DNA from: Nonomuraea turkmeniaca
Lineage (GTDB): Bacteria; Actinomycetota; Actinomycetes; Streptosporangiales; Streptosporangiaceae
NCBI RefSeq assembly: GCF_005889735.1
Contig: NZ_VCKY01000122.1
Span: 1 to 32,169, forward strand
Direction of reading: 5' to 3'
DNA length: 32,169 nt
In this document: piece by piece, positions 23,258-31,440 of the stretch
Layout: each line of letters begins with the position of its first letter
How positions within the stretch are numbered: position 1 is the first letter of the stretch
Notes under the pieces: model-generated
Database searches by the model: none
Told to the model about the DNA's origin: nothing
What the model saw: only the letters and a program-made list of their open reading frames with translations
Program-made: the position numbers and the translations under genes

Positions 23258-24553
23258 CTTGCCGGCGTCGCGCTCGAATGACGCCCGTGCCCCGAGCGTG
23301 AGCAGGCCGCCCACGACCATCGGGATCACCAGGATGTACATGCCGGCCGACAGCGACCCAAGCCGGTCGGAGGCGATGCCGACGATCAGGGAGCCGAAAG
23401 CACCGCCGGCCGTGATGAGCAGCTGCAGGACGGCGAAGCCGAGGCCGCGGGCGGCCGCCGGGACCACGTCCGCCAGGCAGGCCGTCATGTTCGGGATCGC
23501 GATGGACATCAGTGAGCAGGCCAGCAGGACCAGCGCGGTCATCGCGCCGATCGACTCCATGGCCAGCGCCCCGGCCAGCACCAGCGATCCGGCCGTGATG
23601 CCGCTGCCGCCCGCGAGCAGCCGGCCGCCCTTGCGGGTGCCGTGCCACTTCCTGCCCAGCCACGAGCCGACCAGGGTGCCGGTCAACGTGCCGGCGACCG
23701 TGATCAGGCCGCTCAGCGAGCCGGCCGCGGCCGTGCCGACGCCGAGGGTACGCACCATGAACGTGGGCAGCCAGTAGAAGATCCCGGCCAGGCCGAGGGT
23801 GAGCAACGACAGGCCCACGCAGACGGAGACCAGAGTGGGGATGGCGACCACCTGACGGACCTGCCGCCAGAACGGCGGCTTCGCGGCAGGCATGGCCGCG
23901 CCGGCCGTGGTGGGGTCGCCCGTCGCCACCAGGCGGTCGAGCTCGCCGCGGCGTGGCTCGCGCAACATCCAGACCAGCAGGGCCGTGAGCACGCCGGGCA
24001 CCACCATGACGAGGAACGCCGTACGCCACGAATATGCCTCCGCCAGCACCCCGCCGAGCAGCGTGCCGACGCCGCCCAGGTACGTGGTGACCCGCGTGAG
24101 CCCGTACGCCTTGGCCCGGCTGACCGGCGGGTAGTAGTCGGCGAGGAGGCTGCCCGAGGCGGGGTTGTCGATGTTCTCGGCCGCCGCCAGCAGCACCCGC
24201 ATCAGGTAGAACATGACGAAACCGGTGGCCAGGCCCGACCCCAGCGTGGCGATCGCCCAGACGAAGACCACGACGGCGATGATCCGGGTGCGGCTGAGCC
24301 GGTCTGCCAGGTAGCCGGCGGGGAGGGCCACCACCGCCGCGGCCAGGGCGGCGGCCGTCGGGATCGAGCCGGCGGCGGTGTCGCTGAAGCCCCACTCCTT
24401 CTGCACGGCCGGGAGCACCCCAGAGAGCAGGTTGTACTCGATCCGGTCCACGAAGCCGACGACGAAGAGGACGACCAGCGGCGCCCACCCGAACGGCGCC
24501 CGGGAGCCCGCGTCGAGGCCGCCGGTGCGTGGCGAACCCAAGATCCCGACCAT
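23231..24553 (-). CDS. Major facilitator superfamily transporter
   Basis: Membrane transporter of 440 residues with 12 predicted helices. The MFS loop motif appears as GYLADRLSRTRI after helix 2, and DRIEYNLLSGVLPAVQKEWG in helix 1 resembles the spinster/OPA-like group. A cytoplasmic loop of about 35 residues divides the halves. The C-terminus (KVMEDAARG) is duplicated downstream as DNA repeats. The start at 24553 is preceded on the minus strand by GGAAAGGGCGGGGC, which serves as ribosome site. A near-palindrome 25 bases upstream of the start suggests a repressor. Substrate unknown; efflux or organic acid uptake are both possible. Confidence 0.9.
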   Translation of the reverse strand: MVGILGSPRTGGLDAGSRAPFGWAPLVVLFVVGFVDRIEYNLLSGVLPAVQKEWGFSDTAAGSIPTAAALAAAVVALPAGYLADRLSRTRIIAVVVFVWAIATLGSGLATGFVMFYLMRVLLAAAENIDNPASGSLLADYYPPVSRAKAYGLTRVTTYLGGVGTLLGGVLAEAYSWRTAFLVMVVPGVLTALLVWMLREPRRGELDRLVATGDPTTAGAAMPAAKPPFWRQVRQVVAIPTLVSVCVGLSLLTLGLAGIFYWLPTFMVRTLGVGTAAAGSLSGLITVAGTLTGTLVGSWLGRKWHGTRKGGRLLAGGSGITAGSLVLAGALAMESIGAMTALVLLACSLMSIAIPNMTACLADVVPAAARGLGFAVLQLLITAGGAFGSLIVGIASDRLGSLSAGMYILVIPMVVGGLLTLGARASFERDAGKVMEDAARG

Positions 24554-24577
24554 GCCCCGCCCTTTCCATAGGGAAAT

Positions 24578-24594
24578 CTAGAATTCAGTTCTAG
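24578..24594. promoter_or_regulatory. Palindrome upstream of MFS gene, candidate TetR-type operator
   Basis: CTAGAATTCAGTTCTAG has 6-base arms CTAGAA/TTCTAG around five bases, with a further TTCTAG at 24602-24607. It lies 25 bases from the MFS start and 98 bases from cobQ. The spacing and symmetry are typical of TetR-family operators in actinobacteria. The regulator is not encoded nearby. Confidence 0.5.
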
Positions 24595-24691
24595 GGGAAT
24601 GTTCTAGCCAGAGTGGCACAAGTCACAGGGATTCGTAAATGGGCGATTTCGGGAAACTTCGCGGTAAGTGCGCTCCCGGTACGGTGATCCC

Positions 24692-26179
24692 ATGGTCACC
24701 GGGGGATTGCTGGTCGCGGGCACAACGTCGGACGCGGGCAAGAGCGTGGTCACCGCCGGCATCTGCCGCTGGCTGGCTCGCCAGGGCGTCCGCGTCGCGC
24801 CCTTCAAGGCGCAGAACATGTCGCTCAACTCGTACGTCACCGCCGAGGGCGCCGAGATCGGCCGGGCCCAGGCGATGCAGGCGCAGGCCGCGGGCCTGGA
24901 ACCCGTGGCGGACATGAACCCGATCCTGCTCAAGCCCGGCAGCGACCGCCGCAGCCAGGTCGTCCTCATGGGCTGGCCCGTGGCGGACGTGGACGCGATG
25001 GAGTACGGCTCGCTCAGGGACCTGCTGCGGGCCACGGCGCTGGAGGCGCTGGGCCGGCTGCGCGAGCAGTACGACGTGGTGGTGTGCGAGGGCGCGGGCA
25101 GCCCGGCCGAGATCAACCTGCGACGCGGCGACATCGCCAACATGGGCCTGGCCAGGGCCGCCGGCCTGCCGGTCATCGTGGTCGGCGACATCGACAGGGG
25201 AGGGGTGTTCGCCGCGTTCTACGGCACGGTGGGCCTCCTGGACGCCGAAGACCAGTCCCACATTTCCGGATTTATCATCAACAAGTTCCGGGGTGCCAAG
25301 GAGCTGCTGGAGCCGGGGCTGGGCATGCTCAGACAACTGACCGGGCGCCAGGTGTACGGCGTGCTGCCCTGGCTCGACGGGCTCTGGCTGGACGTCGAGG
25401 ACTCCCTGGCCCTGGACGGCCGCCGGGTCGCCACCGGCGCCCCGCACGGCAGGCAGACGTTGCGGGTGGCGGTGGTGCGCCTGCCCCGGATCTCCAACTT
25501 CACCGACCTGGACGCGCTGGCGGCCGAGCCCGGCGTCGTGGTGCGCTTCGTGACCGAGCCGGTCGAGCTGGACGACGCCGACCTGGTGGTGCTGCCGGGG
25601 TCGCGGGCCACCGTGGACGACCTGGCCTGGCTGCGGGAGCGCGGGCTGGCCGCGGCGATCGCCGCGAGGAAGGGGCCGGTGCTGGGCATCTGCGGCGGGT
25701 TCCAGATGCTCGGGCGCGAGATCGTCGACGACGTCGAGTCCGGTGCGGGGAAGGCCGAGGGGCTGGGGATGCTTCCCGTACGGATCACGTTCGAGCGGGA
25801 GAAACGGCTCGCCCGGCCGGAGGGGAGCGCCTACGGGCACCCGGTGCGCGCGTACGAGATCCACCATGGCCGGGCCACGGTCGAAGGTGGTGAGCCGTTC
25901 CTCGACGGTTGCCGGGTCGGCGACGTGTGGGGGACCACGTGGCACGGCGCCATGGAGAACGACGCGTTCCGCCGCGCGTTCCTGGCCGACGTGGCCGAGC
26001 GGGCGGGGCGCGACTTCGTCCCGGCTCCCGGCACGGACTTCGCCGCGCTCAGGGAGGAGCGGCTGGACGTGCTCGGCGATCTCGTCGAGCGGCATCTCGA
26101 CACGGACGCGTTGCTCCGCGTCATCCAGCACGGCCCGCCTGAGGTCCCTTTTCTCCCACCGGGAGCCGTTGGGCGGTGA
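24692..26179 (+). CDS. cobQ: Cobyric acid synthase
   Basis: Glutamine-dependent enzyme amidating adenosylcobyrinic a,c-diamide to adenosylcobyric acid in cobalamin synthesis, 495 residues. The N-terminal ATPase half starts GGLLVAGTTSDAGKS (P-loop 10-18), then FKAQNMSLNSYVT and CEGAGSPAEINLR. The C-terminal glutaminase half has the nucleophile Cys334 in LGICGGFQMLG and His418 in GTTWHGAMEND. The ATG at 24692 gives the normal N-terminus; GTG 24668 would add eight residues of no known role. No other cob gene and no cobalamin riboswitch was seen nearby, so it stands apart from the rest of the pathway. Confidence 0.95.
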   Translation: MVTGGLLVAGTTSDAGKSVVTAGICRWLARQGVRVAPFKAQNMSLNSYVTAEGAEIGRAQAMQAQAAGLEPVADMNPILLKPGSDRRSQVVLMGWPVADVDAMEYGSLRDLLRATALEALGRLREQYDVVVCEGAGSPAEINLRRGDIANMGLARAAGLPVIVVGDIDRGGVFAAFYGTVGLLDAEDQSHISGFIINKFRGAKELLEPGLGMLRQLTGRQVYGVLPWLDGLWLDVEDSLALDGRRVATGAPHGRQTLRVAVVRLPRISNFTDLDALAAEPGVVVRFVTEPVELDDADLVVLPGSRATVDDLAWLRERGLAAAIAARKGPVLGICGGFQMLGREIVDDVESGAGKAEGLGMLPVRITFEREKRLARPEGSAYGHPVRAYEIHHGRATVEGGEPFLDGCRVGDVWGTTWHGAMENDAFRRAFLADVAERAGRDFVPAPGTDFAALREERLDVLGDLVERHLDTDALLRVIQHGPPEVPFLPPGAVGR

Positions 26180-27155
26180 TCCAGGCGTCGATCTGCTCCC
26201 AGTGGTCGTACAACCAGCGGATGCGGTCCTCGCGGGTGTGCGGCACCTGGGCGGCGGGTACGCGCCACCACTTGGCGGTGATGTGCGCGCTGAAGGGCAG
26301 TTTGCGCCAGACGTCCCCTATCGTGATCAGGTCGTCGAGCCCGGTGTGCGCGACGAAGACGACGTCCGCCGACGGGCAGGCGTCGATGGCGGCGATGGCG
26401 CCGTTCGGGCGGGGCGGCAGCAGGTGGTCCATGCCGCGGGCCCGCTCCGCCTCCTCGGCCAGCCCTTTCTCCTCCAGCCGCCTGATGGCCAGCCGGCGGC
26501 GGCGCGGGGTGAAGTTGCCGCCCTCCGGGAAGATCACCAGCGCGTCCTCGTCGCCCATGGTCGCGGCCAGCCGCCGGATCTCCTCGATGACGCCCTCCTG
26601 GCCGGTCTTGCGCGGCACGAACGCGTTCGGCAGTCGGTTGATCACCACGTCGAGGGAGGGGTCGTACTGAAGTGCGGCCTTCATGACGATGCGGGGCCGC
26701 CGCCGGTAGAGCTCCAGAAGGTGATAAATGAGCAAGAAGGAGTCGCCGGGGCCGGCGTGCCGGGACAACACGATGACCGGCCGCGTCAGCCGGGCGGCCC
26801 GCTCCTCCTCGGTCGGCTCCGGCTCCTGGACGTCCAGGGTCAGCCGGAAGGTCCGCACCGCGGCGGCGTACACCTTGGACAGGAACCACCTGATCAGGTC
26901 GTAATGCCGCTCCTGGTGGCGGGCGCCGCCCGCCACCCACAACCACAGGCAGGCGATCAGCACCGCCGACTCCAGCGTCAGCCACGCCATCCCGAACCAC
27001 ACGAACCTGAGCCCCCTGCGTTGCGGCGGCGGCAGGCGCAAAGAGGCGGCGGCCGTGACGACGAGCCAGAACGGCAGCGTCACCAGCATGAACACGGTCA
27101 CCACGATGACCAGTGGAGCCAGCACGAGCCGACGCAGAATACGTGGTGGAAGCAA
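26121..27155 (-). CDS. 1-acyl-sn-glycerol-3-phosphate acyltransferase-like (PlsC family)
   Basis: Membrane-bound acyltransferase of 344 residues. Two N-terminal hydrophobic segments (about 10-38 and 55-76) anchor it. The PlsC motifs are SRHAGPGDSF (His133, Asp138, the HX4D catalytic pair) and FPEGGNFTP near residue 211. It is longer than the minimal bacterial PlsC and carries a basic arm after FPEG (RRRRLAIRRLEEKG). It should acylate lysophosphatidic acid or a related lipid. It is downstream of the patatin-like gene by 25 bases, so the two form an operon for lipid turnover or remodelling. Its last 59 bases overlap the end of cobQ on the opposite strand. Confidence 0.88.
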   Translation of the reverse strand: MLPPRILRRLVLAPLVIVVTVFMLVTLPFWLVVTAAASLRLPPPQRRGLRFVWFGMAWLTLESAVLIACLWLWVAGGARHQERHYDLIRWFLSKVYAAAVRTFRLTLDVQEPEPTEEERAARLTRPVIVLSRHAGPGDSFLLIYHLLELYRRRPRIVMKAALQYDPSLDVVINRLPNAFVPRKTGQEGVIEEIRRLAATMGDEDALVIFPEGGNFTPRRRRLAIRRLEEKGLAEEAERARGMDHLLPPRPNGAIAAIDACPSADVVFVAHTGLDDLITIGDVWRKLPFSAHITAKWWRVPAAQVPHTREDRIRWLYDHWEQIDAWITAQRLPVGEKGPQAGRAG

Positions 27156-27180
27156 CGCGGCCTCCCTTGACGGTCTGTCT

Positions 27181-27993
27181 TTATCCTCCTCCGTTGCCCA
27201 GGTAGCGGGAAGATGCCTGGTAAGCCCGCTCGATGCAGGCCGAGATCTGCGACAGGTCGCGATAACGCATCGGCGAGAGCGGCTCGGTCATCCCGGCGGG
27301 CAGCACGTGCACCTCCACCCCCGGCGGTAGGCTGGCCATGTCCTCGGCGAAGCGGTGCCGCCGCGCGATCTCGAACGCCACCATCCCCACCTCCCAGAAC
27401 CGCCTGGGCGGCGACAGCGGCCGCTCGATCCGGCCGACGTGCAGCACGTACACGCGCTTGGCTCCCAGCTGCACGGCCCGGCCGACGGGAATGCTGTGCA
27501 CCAGCCCGCCGTCGTAGAAGTGCTCGCCGCCGATCACGACGGGCGGCAGCAGCCCGGGCACCGCGCACGACGCCAGCACCGCCTCGACCAGCGGCCCGCT
27601 GGTGAACCAGCGCGCCGCCGCCCGCTCGACCGACGCGGCCACGCACTGGAACGGCACCGTCAGGTCCTCGATCCGCGACACCCTGACCGTCTCGCCCAGG
27701 ACGTCCCTGAGCGGCCCCATCGGGTGCAGATGGGTGCCGGTCCTGGCCAGCGTCGACAGCCGGGCCACCCAGGACCCGGCGAACGCCGTACGGACGATGT
27801 CGGAACGCCACAAACCCGTCAGCCTGGCGACCGCCTCGTCCGGCGCGGCGGCGATCACCGCCCCGTTGAGCGCGCCGACCGACGTGCCGACCACGAGGTC
27901 GGGCCTGATGCCCGCCTCGTCGAGCGCCTGCAGCATGCCCACCTCGTGAGCGCCGAGCACGCCGCCCCCACCGAGCACGAACGCGGTCTCCAC
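27181..27993 (-). CDS. Patatin-like phospholipase
   Basis: Serine lipase/acyl hydrolase of 270 residues. It has the oxyanion glycine stretch LGGGGVLGAHEVGML (7-21), the nucleophile Ser38 in GTSVGALNG, and the catalytic Asp161 in FYDGGLVHS, forming the Ser-Asp dyad. VLHVGRIERP follows later. The start at 27993 (GTG) is chosen because GAGAGGG lies at a suitable distance; GTG 28002 is a close alternative and the frame runs on to 28128 without family sequence. It precedes the acyltransferase gene. Released fatty acids and re-acylation by the neighbour would fit phospholipid remodelling (inference). Confidence 0.9.
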   Translation of the reverse strand: METAFVLGGGGVLGAHEVGMLQALDEAGIRPDLVVGTSVGALNGAVIAAAPDEAVARLTGLWRSDIVRTAFAGSWVARLSTLARTGTHLHPMGPLRDVLGETVRVSRIEDLTVPFQCVAASVERAAARWFTSGPLVEAVLASCAVPGLLPPVVIGGEHFYDGGLVHSIPVGRAVQLGAKRVYVLHVGRIERPLSPPRRFWEVGMVAFEIARRHRFAEDMASLPPGVEVHVLPAGMTEPLSPMRYRDLSQISACIERAYQASSRYLGNGGG

Positions 27994-28093
27994 GTTTCCC
28001 ACCCTCTCGTTGCCACCCTCCGGAAGCAAAGACCGCCGCAGGCTGCCGGATGCGCGCGATGACGGGCAGCGTGGCGCGCGGGACGATGCGGCC

Positions 28094-29005
28094 ATGACAG
28101 CAGTGGTGCAGGCCGAAGGGCTGACCAAGTATTACGGCAAACGCCGTGGCCTGGAGGATCTCACGCTCGAGATCCAGCCGGGCGAGATCTTCGGCTATCT
28201 CGGGCCGAACGGCGCCGGCAAGACCACCACGATCAGGCTCCTGCTCGACGTGATCAGACCGACCCGGGGCCTGGTACGGGTGCTCGGCGCCGACCCGCGC
28301 GAGCCCGCGATCCGCTCCAGGATCGGCTACCTGCCGGGCGAGCTGGCCCTGGAGGGCCGCGACCGGGCCAGGGACTACCTGCGTTTCCTCGGCCGGGTAC
28401 GCGGCGGCGTGCCGGACGCCCGCATCGACGCGCTCGCCGAGCGGTTCGACGCCGACCTGTCGGTGCCGATGCGCAAGCTCTCCAAGGGCAACAAGCAGAA
28501 GGTCGGGCTGATCCAGGCGTTCATGCACGAGCCCGAGTTCCTCATCCTCGACGAGCCGACCGGCGGGCTGGATCCGCTGGTGCAGCAGGAGTTCCTGGCC
28601 CTGGTGCGCGAGGTGCGCACCTCGGGCCGTACCGTGCTCATGTCCTCGCACGTGCTGGCCGAGGTGGAGAGCGTCTCCGACCGGGTCGGCATCGTCCGCG
28701 CCGGCCGCCTCGTCGCCGTGGAGAACGTCGCGGCGCTGCGCGAGAAGGCGGTACGCCGCGTGGAGCTGCACTTCGAGTCGCCCGTGCCGCGAGCCGCGTT
28801 CGAGGACCTGCCGGGAGTGCGCGACCTGCGGGTGGAGGGCGCGAGCGTGAGCTGCACGATCGACGGCCGGCCTGACGCCCTCATCAAGGCGGCCGCCAGG
28901 TTCACCGTGGTGCACCTGGTCAGCGCGGAGCCGGACCTGGAGGAGATCTTCCTCACCTACTACAGCGACGAGGAGCGGCACCATGATCGCCAAGAGTCTG
29001 CGTGA
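28094..29005 (+). CDS. ABC transporter ATP-binding protein (ABC-2 type exporter)
   Basis: Cytoplasmic ATPase subunit of 303 residues. Walker A is GPNGAGKTT (37-45), the signature is LSKGNKQKVGL, Walker B is FLILDEPTGGLDP and the switch His is in MSSHVLAEVE. A C-terminal domain of about 90 residues (KAVRRVELHFESPV onward) is typical of drug or lipid exporters such as CcmA/NatA-like ATPases. The ATG at 28094 begins MTAVVQAEGLTKYYGKRRGL. The gene overlaps the permease gene by 23 bases. Because of its family it is not the missing ATPase of the importer near 2.4-6.0 kb. Confidence 0.93.
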   Translation: MTAVVQAEGLTKYYGKRRGLEDLTLEIQPGEIFGYLGPNGAGKTTTIRLLLDVIRPTRGLVRVLGADPREPAIRSRIGYLPGELALEGRDRARDYLRFLGRVRGGVPDARIDALAERFDADLSVPMRKLSKGNKQKVGLIQAFMHEPEFLILDEPTGGLDPLVQQEFLALVREVRTSGRTVLMSSHVLAEVESVSDRVGIVRAGRLVAVENVAALREKAVRRVELHFESPVPRAAFEDLPGVRDLRVEGASVSCTIDGRPDALIKAAARFTVVHLVSAEPDLEEIFLTYYSDEERHHDRQESA

Positions 29006-29774
29006 CTACCGGCGCGCGCTCATCTGGTGGACCATCGGCATCAGCGCCTTCCTGACCCTCTACCTGAGCATCTACGAGAACGTCAGGCAGGACCCGGCGA
29101 CGTTCAACGCCCAGGCCATGGCCAAGTTCCCCGGCGCGCTGCGCGACCTCATGGGCGGAATGGGCGACCTGAGCGTCGGCGCCGGTTACCTGCAGTCGGT
29201 CGTCTACCAGCTGTTCGTGCCGATGTTGTTCATCGTGTGCGCGACATTGCTGGCCCACCGGGCGATCGCGCAGCCTGAGGAGGCCGGCACGCTGGAGCTG
29301 GTCGTCACGCTGCCCGTGGATCGTCAGCGGCTGGTGCTCCAGCGGTTCGTGGCACTGGCCGTGGCTCTGCTGGCGGTGGCCGTGGTGACGTTCGGCGTGG
29401 TGTGGGCGGTCGGCGAGTCCGTGCAGATCGGGGTGCCGTTCGACCGGATGCTGGCCGCGCAGACGGGGGTGTTCCTGCTCGGGCTGTTCTGCGGCACCGT
29501 GGCGCTGACCGTCGGCGCCGCCACCGGGCGCAAGACGATCGCCTCGGCCGTGGTCGGCGTGTGGGTCGTGGCCGGCTACGTGGTCGTGACCGTGGGCCGG
29601 TCGGTTGAGGCGATCTCCTGGCTGAAGTGGGTCTCGCCGTTCCACTACTACACCGAAGGCCGGCCGCTCTATGAGGGGCTGCCGGTCGGCGACTACCTTG
29701 TGCTGGCGGGGGCGACGGCCGTGCTCGTGCTGACCGCGGTCCTCGCCTTCGACAGGCGCGACATAGGGGTGTGA
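28983..29774 (+). CDS. ABC-2 type exporter permease
   Basis: Membrane subunit of 263 residues with six predicted helices, starting inside the ATPase gene with GAGGAG just upstream. The first helix is ALIWWTIGISAFLTLYLSIY and a large loop carrying ATFNAQAMAKFPGALRDLMG follows, as in ABC-2 permeases. QPEEAGTLELVVTLPVDRQR is the typical coupling segment between helices 2 and 3. A homodimer of this protein with the neighbouring ATPase would form a complete exporter for drugs, lipids or peptides. Its stop overlaps the regulator start (TGATG). Confidence 0.9.
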   Translation: MIAKSLRDYRRALIWWTIGISAFLTLYLSIYENVRQDPATFNAQAMAKFPGALRDLMGGMGDLSVGAGYLQSVVYQLFVPMLFIVCATLLAHRAIAQPEEAGTLELVVTLPVDRQRLVLQRFVALAVALLAVAVVTFGVVWAVGESVQIGVPFDRMLAAQTGVFLLGLFCGTVALTVGAATGRKTIASAVVGVWVVAGYVVVTVGRSVEAISWLKWVSPFHYYTEGRPLYEGLPVGDYLVLAGATAVLVLTAVLAFDRRDIGV

Positions 29775-30793
29775 TGGCGATCTCCGAGATGCCCGCCGAG
29801 CTGCTCGGCGGGCATCGCCAAGTGCTGGCCGAGTGCGCCGCGACCGGCCGGTTGCCGGACCGCGCCGCGCTCGACGCCTGCCGCGTCGCCGGCACGCGCG
29901 CCGCCGAGCTGGGGATCTCCGTCCGGGCGCTCGTGGATGCCGCGCTCGCCGCCGCCGCGGGCCTGCCCCCGGTGCTGCCCGCCTTACGCAGGTCGGTCTC
30001 GGCGCTGATGGAGGGGTACGAGCTGGCGCAGCTCGCGGCCATCCGCGGCGAGGAGGCGGCACGCAGGGAGTTCGTGGACGACCTGCTGCAGGGGCGGGCC
30101 GAGCGGCTGGCCGAGCGGGCCGAACACTTCGGGCTACGGCTGGCCGAGTCCTACGTGGTGGCCGTGGCCCGGGGCATGCGTGACGGCGATCAGGAACGCA
30201 TCGAGCGCGACCTGATCGCCCGCTTCGGCTCGCACAACGTGCTGGTCGCCGTACGCGACGGACTGCTGGTGTGCGTGGCGCCCGCGACGTTGCCGGCCGC
30301 TGTGGGGGAGTTCACCCACCACGTACGCGCCCGCTTCCCGGACGGGTGGCGGGTCGGCGTCGGACGGGCGCACCGGGGGCCCGGCGGCGTGGTGACCTCC
30401 TTCAGAGAGGCGGCCGACGCCCTGGGGCTGGCGGACGGGCTCGGGCTGCGCACGGACGTCGTCAAGGCGGCCGATCTGCTGGTGTTCCCCGTGTTGCTGA
30501 GGGACCGGAGCGCCATCGAAGACCTGGTCACCAGCGTGCTGAGCCCGCTGCTCGGGGCGCGGGGCGGGCACGAGCCGCTGCTGGAGACGCTGGAGGCGAT
30601 CTTCGCCTCGCAGGGCAACCAGACGGCCGCCGCCCGGCGGCTGGGGCTCAGCCCGCGGGCGGTGACGTACCGGCTGGAGCGCATCCGCCGCCTGACCGGC
30701 TTCTCACCCGACGACCCCACGCAGCGCTTCACCTTGGAGACGGCGGTGCTCGGCGCCCGCCTGCTGGGCTGGCCCGCCGGCTTCAGCCACTGA
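29774..30793 (+). CDS. PucR/CdaR-family transcriptional regulator
   Basis: Regulator of 339 residues. The C-terminal helix-turn-helix reads FASQGNQTAAARRLGLSPRA followed by VTYRLERIRRLTG, the PucR signature, at about 275-310. The middle holds a degenerate GGDEF-like region (VGVGRAHRGPGGVVTSFREA), and the N-terminus is helical with no named domain. The ATG at 29774 overlaps the permease stop as TGATG; a GTG at 29771 is the alternative. Being co-translated with the exporter, it probably controls it in response to the transported compound (inference). Confidence 0.9.
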   Translation: MAISEMPAELLGGHRQVLAECAATGRLPDRAALDACRVAGTRAAELGISVRALVDAALAAAAGLPPVLPALRRSVSALMEGYELAQLAAIRGEEAARREFVDDLLQGRAERLAERAEHFGLRLAESYVVAVARGMRDGDQERIERDLIARFGSHNVLVAVRDGLLVCVAPATLPAAVGEFTHHVRARFPDGWRVGVGRAHRGPGGVVTSFREAADALGLADGLGLRTDVVKAADLLVFPVLLRDRSAIEDLVTSVLSPLLGARGGHEPLLETLEAIFASQGNQTAAARRLGLSPRAVTYRLERIRRLTGFSPDDPTQRFTLETAVLGARLLGWPAGFSH

Positions 30794-30814
30794 CCGCCCG
30801 CGTTTTCGCCGCTG

Positions 30815-31435
30815 TCAATCGCTGACGGCGAGCCGCACGCCGAACCCCACGATCACCACACCCGTCAGCCGGTCCAGGAACCGCCGCACCGCCGCGGAGC
30901 GCAGGAACCCGCTCATCAACGACGCGAACCCGATCAGTGCCGCACTCCACACCAGCCCTTCGACCACGTGCACGCCCGCCAGCAGCAACCCCATGAGCGC
31001 GTGCGGCCCCTCGCTCGGGAGGAACTGCGGCAACATCGCCACGTAGAACGCCCCCACCTTGGGGTTGAGCAGGTTCGTCATGAGCCCGCGCCCGAACCCC
31101 GTCCCGAACCCGACCTCCTGCCGCTGCTCCGGCAACTCCTGGGGATCGTGCCGGGCGAGGAGCATGCGCAACCCCATCCACACGAGGTACGCCGCTCCCG
31201 CCCAGCGCAGCGCGTCGTACGCCGGCTGCGAGGCCGCCAGCAGCGCCGACAGCCCTGCCGCGGTCAGCACACCCCAGATGAGCGTGCCGAGCTGGATGCC
31301 CAGCGTCACACCCCAGGCCGGCCGCTTCCCGGCCAGCAACGACGTCCGCAGGACCAGGGCCGTGTCCAGGCCGGGGGTGATGGTCAGCAGAGCCACCACG
31401 GCGGCGAACGACCAGACAGATCCCGCGATATCCAT
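30815..31435 (-). CDS. LysE/RhtB family amino-acid exporter
   Basis: Membrane exporter of 206 residues with six helices. The family marks are TPGLDTALVLRTSLLAGKRP followed by AWGVTLGIQLG, and TNLLNPKVGAFYVAMLPQFL. Members export lysine, homoserine, threonine or other amino acids and analogues. Start at 31435; it follows the oxidoreductase gene by five bases on the same strand, so they are co-transcribed. The substrate cannot be assigned. The stop is 22 bases from that of the convergent PucR gene. Confidence 0.92.
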   Translation of the reverse strand: MDIAGSVWSFAAVVALLTITPGLDTALVLRTSLLAGKRPAWGVTLGIQLGTLIWGVLTAAGLSALLAASQPAYDALRWAGAAYLVWMGLRMLLARHDPQELPEQRQEVGFGTGFGRGLMTNLLNPKVGAFYVAMLPQFLPSEGPHALMGLLLAGVHVVEGLVWSAALIGFASLMSGFLRSAAVRRFLDRLTGVVIVGFGVRLAVSD

Positions 31436-31440
31436 GAACG

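Noticed and set aside
24604..24691. Cobalamin riboswitch before cobQ
   Set aside because: The leader is only 88 bases and shows no B12-box-like sequence or the required multi-helix arrangement.
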